This document shows, in pieces, positions 55,001 through 58,000 of a DNA stretch of 64,000 bases (the stretch's first letter is position 1; each line of letters starts with the position of its first letter). The DNA is from Pycnopodia helianthoides. Lineage: Eukaryota; Echinodermata; Asteroidea; Forcipulatida; Asteriidae. The notes below the pieces were generated by a model, which was given only the letters and a program-made list of their open reading frames with translations, was not told the origin of the DNA and did no database searches. The stretch is taken from contig CM063245.1 of the NCBI GenBank assembly GCA_032158295.1, positions 682,001 through 746,000 of the forward strand. The letters run 5' to 3'. A program made the translations under genes and the position numbers.

Positions 55001-58000
55001 CTCTCGCAAAGTTTTACAATAGACCTACATGTACATGTATCGATGATAGAAATTACTTTGCTGCGGCTGTTCTTGACAATGTTCCGAACAAGTCAGGTAA
55101 TTTATATTATGATTTATACTTATTTACAGTGTAATATTTCTATACAATTTAATTGGTCGAACTAATATAATCCATGACAAGCCATGAAGTGTAAGATTTG
55201 AGTTTGTCTAGTCAATGAAGTCTTTTGACATGGTGTACGTTATACTGTACCCTGACACCTGATGAGTTGCCTTACTTTGCAGTGTTATTATTGACTCTAA
55301 ACATCTCAAGCACATAGTGTACCAAGTGCTATGTGATGATGAGGTAGAATTTCTTAATGAAACAAAATGAAATAGAATGAAATTGAAGTTTAATTTTGAT
55401 TCTACCGAGTCATCCCTAGCACTAAAGGACTTACGCTCCCTCCCTCCCTCTTGCTCTCCGAGGAATTGTTAATTAACACTCGGGTATCAACATTTAGTAA
55501 CAATTTACTTCCCTCGCAAAGTCACTGCAAAAAGAGTATCATTTTACAAAAATGCTCTGAGGTGTGCCCGTGCAGATTAAGAAATGATTTGCTTCACCAA
55601 TTTCATTAAGATATTGCTACCAACCTGACATGATGAAGAGTATGAAGCCAAACAGGCCTAGAATTTTATCTTAGAGAGGGCAAGGCCATTTTCATTTTGT
55701 AAAGGGCACTTCCATTGGAAAATTTTAAAGTCTATGAGAGACTTTTGAAGGGGCACCAAGGCCAAGACCAGGGCAACAGAGGCCATGGCCTCCGTGGCCT
55801 CCATGTAATTCCAGGCCTGAAACAACTGTTCACAACCATACAAACTTGATACAATAAGTTGTTGTAACACAACAATATGTATAATGAAGCCAAGATAATG
55901 ACAAGATAACACGGCCAAATTTCATAGAGCTGCTTAAGCACATACAGTAGCTTAGCAAAACAAAATTATGCTTACCATAATAAGGTTATCAGCCGAACTA
56001 CCATGTCTCTTGTAAAATTTGTGACTGGTATCCTGCTCATTTCAGCTAGGCTGAACATTTTTAAGCAATATTTTCTGCTTTTAAAAGCAGCTCTATGAAA
56101 TTGGGCCCTGATCATACTGGTTAAAGGCAAACTGGGATACAATGTAGTTATCTGAGCATGCTTTTTGCTCTTTGTAGAACTTTCTTACCTCATCTTTGGG
56201 GATTGCTTTGTTGAGACTAACCAGGATACCATCGTCTTTGTTGAATAAAAAAGAGCAGCAATAAGCTGTAAAACAAAAGAGACAAGGAATAACAAAATGA
56301 AGATATTTACAATAGTTATAATACAATCATGTTACAATCCTAACTGTAATGATCAAAGCTCTTGGTCGCATCTCTTAGACCTTACGATGGTCTAAAAGCT
56401 CTGATGGACCATGTTCAAATCATTACGTGAATGATTTTTTTTAAATGTACTTAGGCATAAAACGACTTAGGGCAAGCAACTTTTTCATATTCAGCAAAAC
56501 TACAACTAGGGGTCATTGATTCCAGATTCACAAACAACACTCTCTTCTTGACATCCGCAAGTTCAGTCTGCTCCTGAATCCTGATGCTGCATCAGTGAAA
56601 ACCACCAATGATTTCAAAGACCAGCTACATGTAGATAAAATCCTCAGACCTAAAGGGAGCGTCTGAGCCAGCGGGGTAGCCAGCTCCCTGCTCCGTCGCC
56701 CTTCCATGTCTCGTAGCTGCAGCTTGATGAGGTGGAGGACACAGGTAGGTTAATACTGAAGTGGACTCCAGTTTTGCCTAAATGACAAACTCCCGGTCAG
56801 TACTCACCGGTTTGGAATGGAGCAGGGCCCAATTTCATGGCTCTGCTTACCGTAGGCAAAGAATCGGCGCTTGCGGAAGCAGGGAATTCCGTGCTTACGT
56901 CAAGCGTATTTCACGGGTTAGCGGGGAATTTCGGCTTGTGCGCATGCGCCCTCCACGTTACTAGGCTTTCTAAGCTTACACAGCTAGCGCAGAAATTCGG
57001 CGCTTGAACAGTAAGCGGAGAATGGTCACCGCAAGCGCAGAATTCGGCGGTAAGCAGAGCCATGAAATTGGGCCCAGTTTTCAACACAATCTCTCTTAAA
57101 TCTGATTGTGAGTTAATGAGGTGGGAACACTCAGGCAGTTTATTGTGTCACTACCAACAAGTTTACTTACACATGACTGAGTCTCAAGAAATTGAATAAG
57201 AAACAGTCAGACTTCATCCATGTTCTTCATCGTTTTCATGATTTGACACTAGCAGCTGGTCCCAGCCGGTCCCAGCTGGTCCCAGCCGGTCCCACCGCTG
57301 CAAGATCTCATAGCTGCTCATGGTATACAAACTATAGTTTTTGCAGATGATACTCAGTTTTATCTAACCTATAATCCGGCGGATCGTGACTTAGCCATGG
57401 AAAAATTAAGGCTTGTTGTATTGACGACATAAGATCTTGGTCCTTTATTAGGCAGATTATAGTAACCTGCCGTCGGTGGCGCTATTCCAACATGCTATTT
57501 GTTGACTTTTTTGTGACCATGTCACTCCCAGAAGGGAAATCCTGACTGTGCATGTAACTGCGTTTTAGCGGATAAATAGAGTGATTGATAGAGTCCAGTG
57601 ACTCGGCATCCAATTCCAATACATCATTACTTTGTGCAAGATTTGACATAGAAAAGATCGCCGGGAAATTTTACATTTGTCGCAAATAACATTGAATTCA
57701 AGGTAAGTTTTGCACAACTTTGATTCTGGACGTTGATAAGACTAAGAGTACTTTAAAAAAGAAGATTAAAAATTAGTTGCGATAATTGTAACCCTCCATC
57801 CTCCCGACGGAAAATGTGATTTTCAGAATCTACATACCTTAATAATTGACTTTAAAAACTTCATAACTTCGGCAGACAACTTTGCACAAAATTAGCATTT
57901 GACCCCCCAAAAAAGCAAAACCGCGAAAACTGCTTGTTTTATTTGAAGTTGTTATTTCCTGATACACTGTACATTATAAAGATACTGCCTAAAACTAAAA

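Larger units (their letters stand above)
51725..55600 (+). mobile_element. Decayed DIRS-like retrotransposon (tyrosine-recombinase type)
   Basis: Plus strand. The order is a gag-like frame (51912-52800), a reverse transcriptase start near 53300 ([20 protein letters not shown]), RNase H ([10 protein letters not shown] near 53555; then [18 protein letters not shown]), the region ending [12 protein letters not shown] at 54050-54087, and tyrosine-recombinase pieces. These include [19 protein letters not shown] at 54740-54800 and [16 protein letters not shown] at 54970-55027. Most of the reverse transcriptase, including its catalytic motif, is deleted, and there are several frameshifts. Two blocks (51735-51785 and 51866-51891) recur inverted at 55295-55365 and 55548-55573. 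In PRKDC intron 2. Confidence 0.75.
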
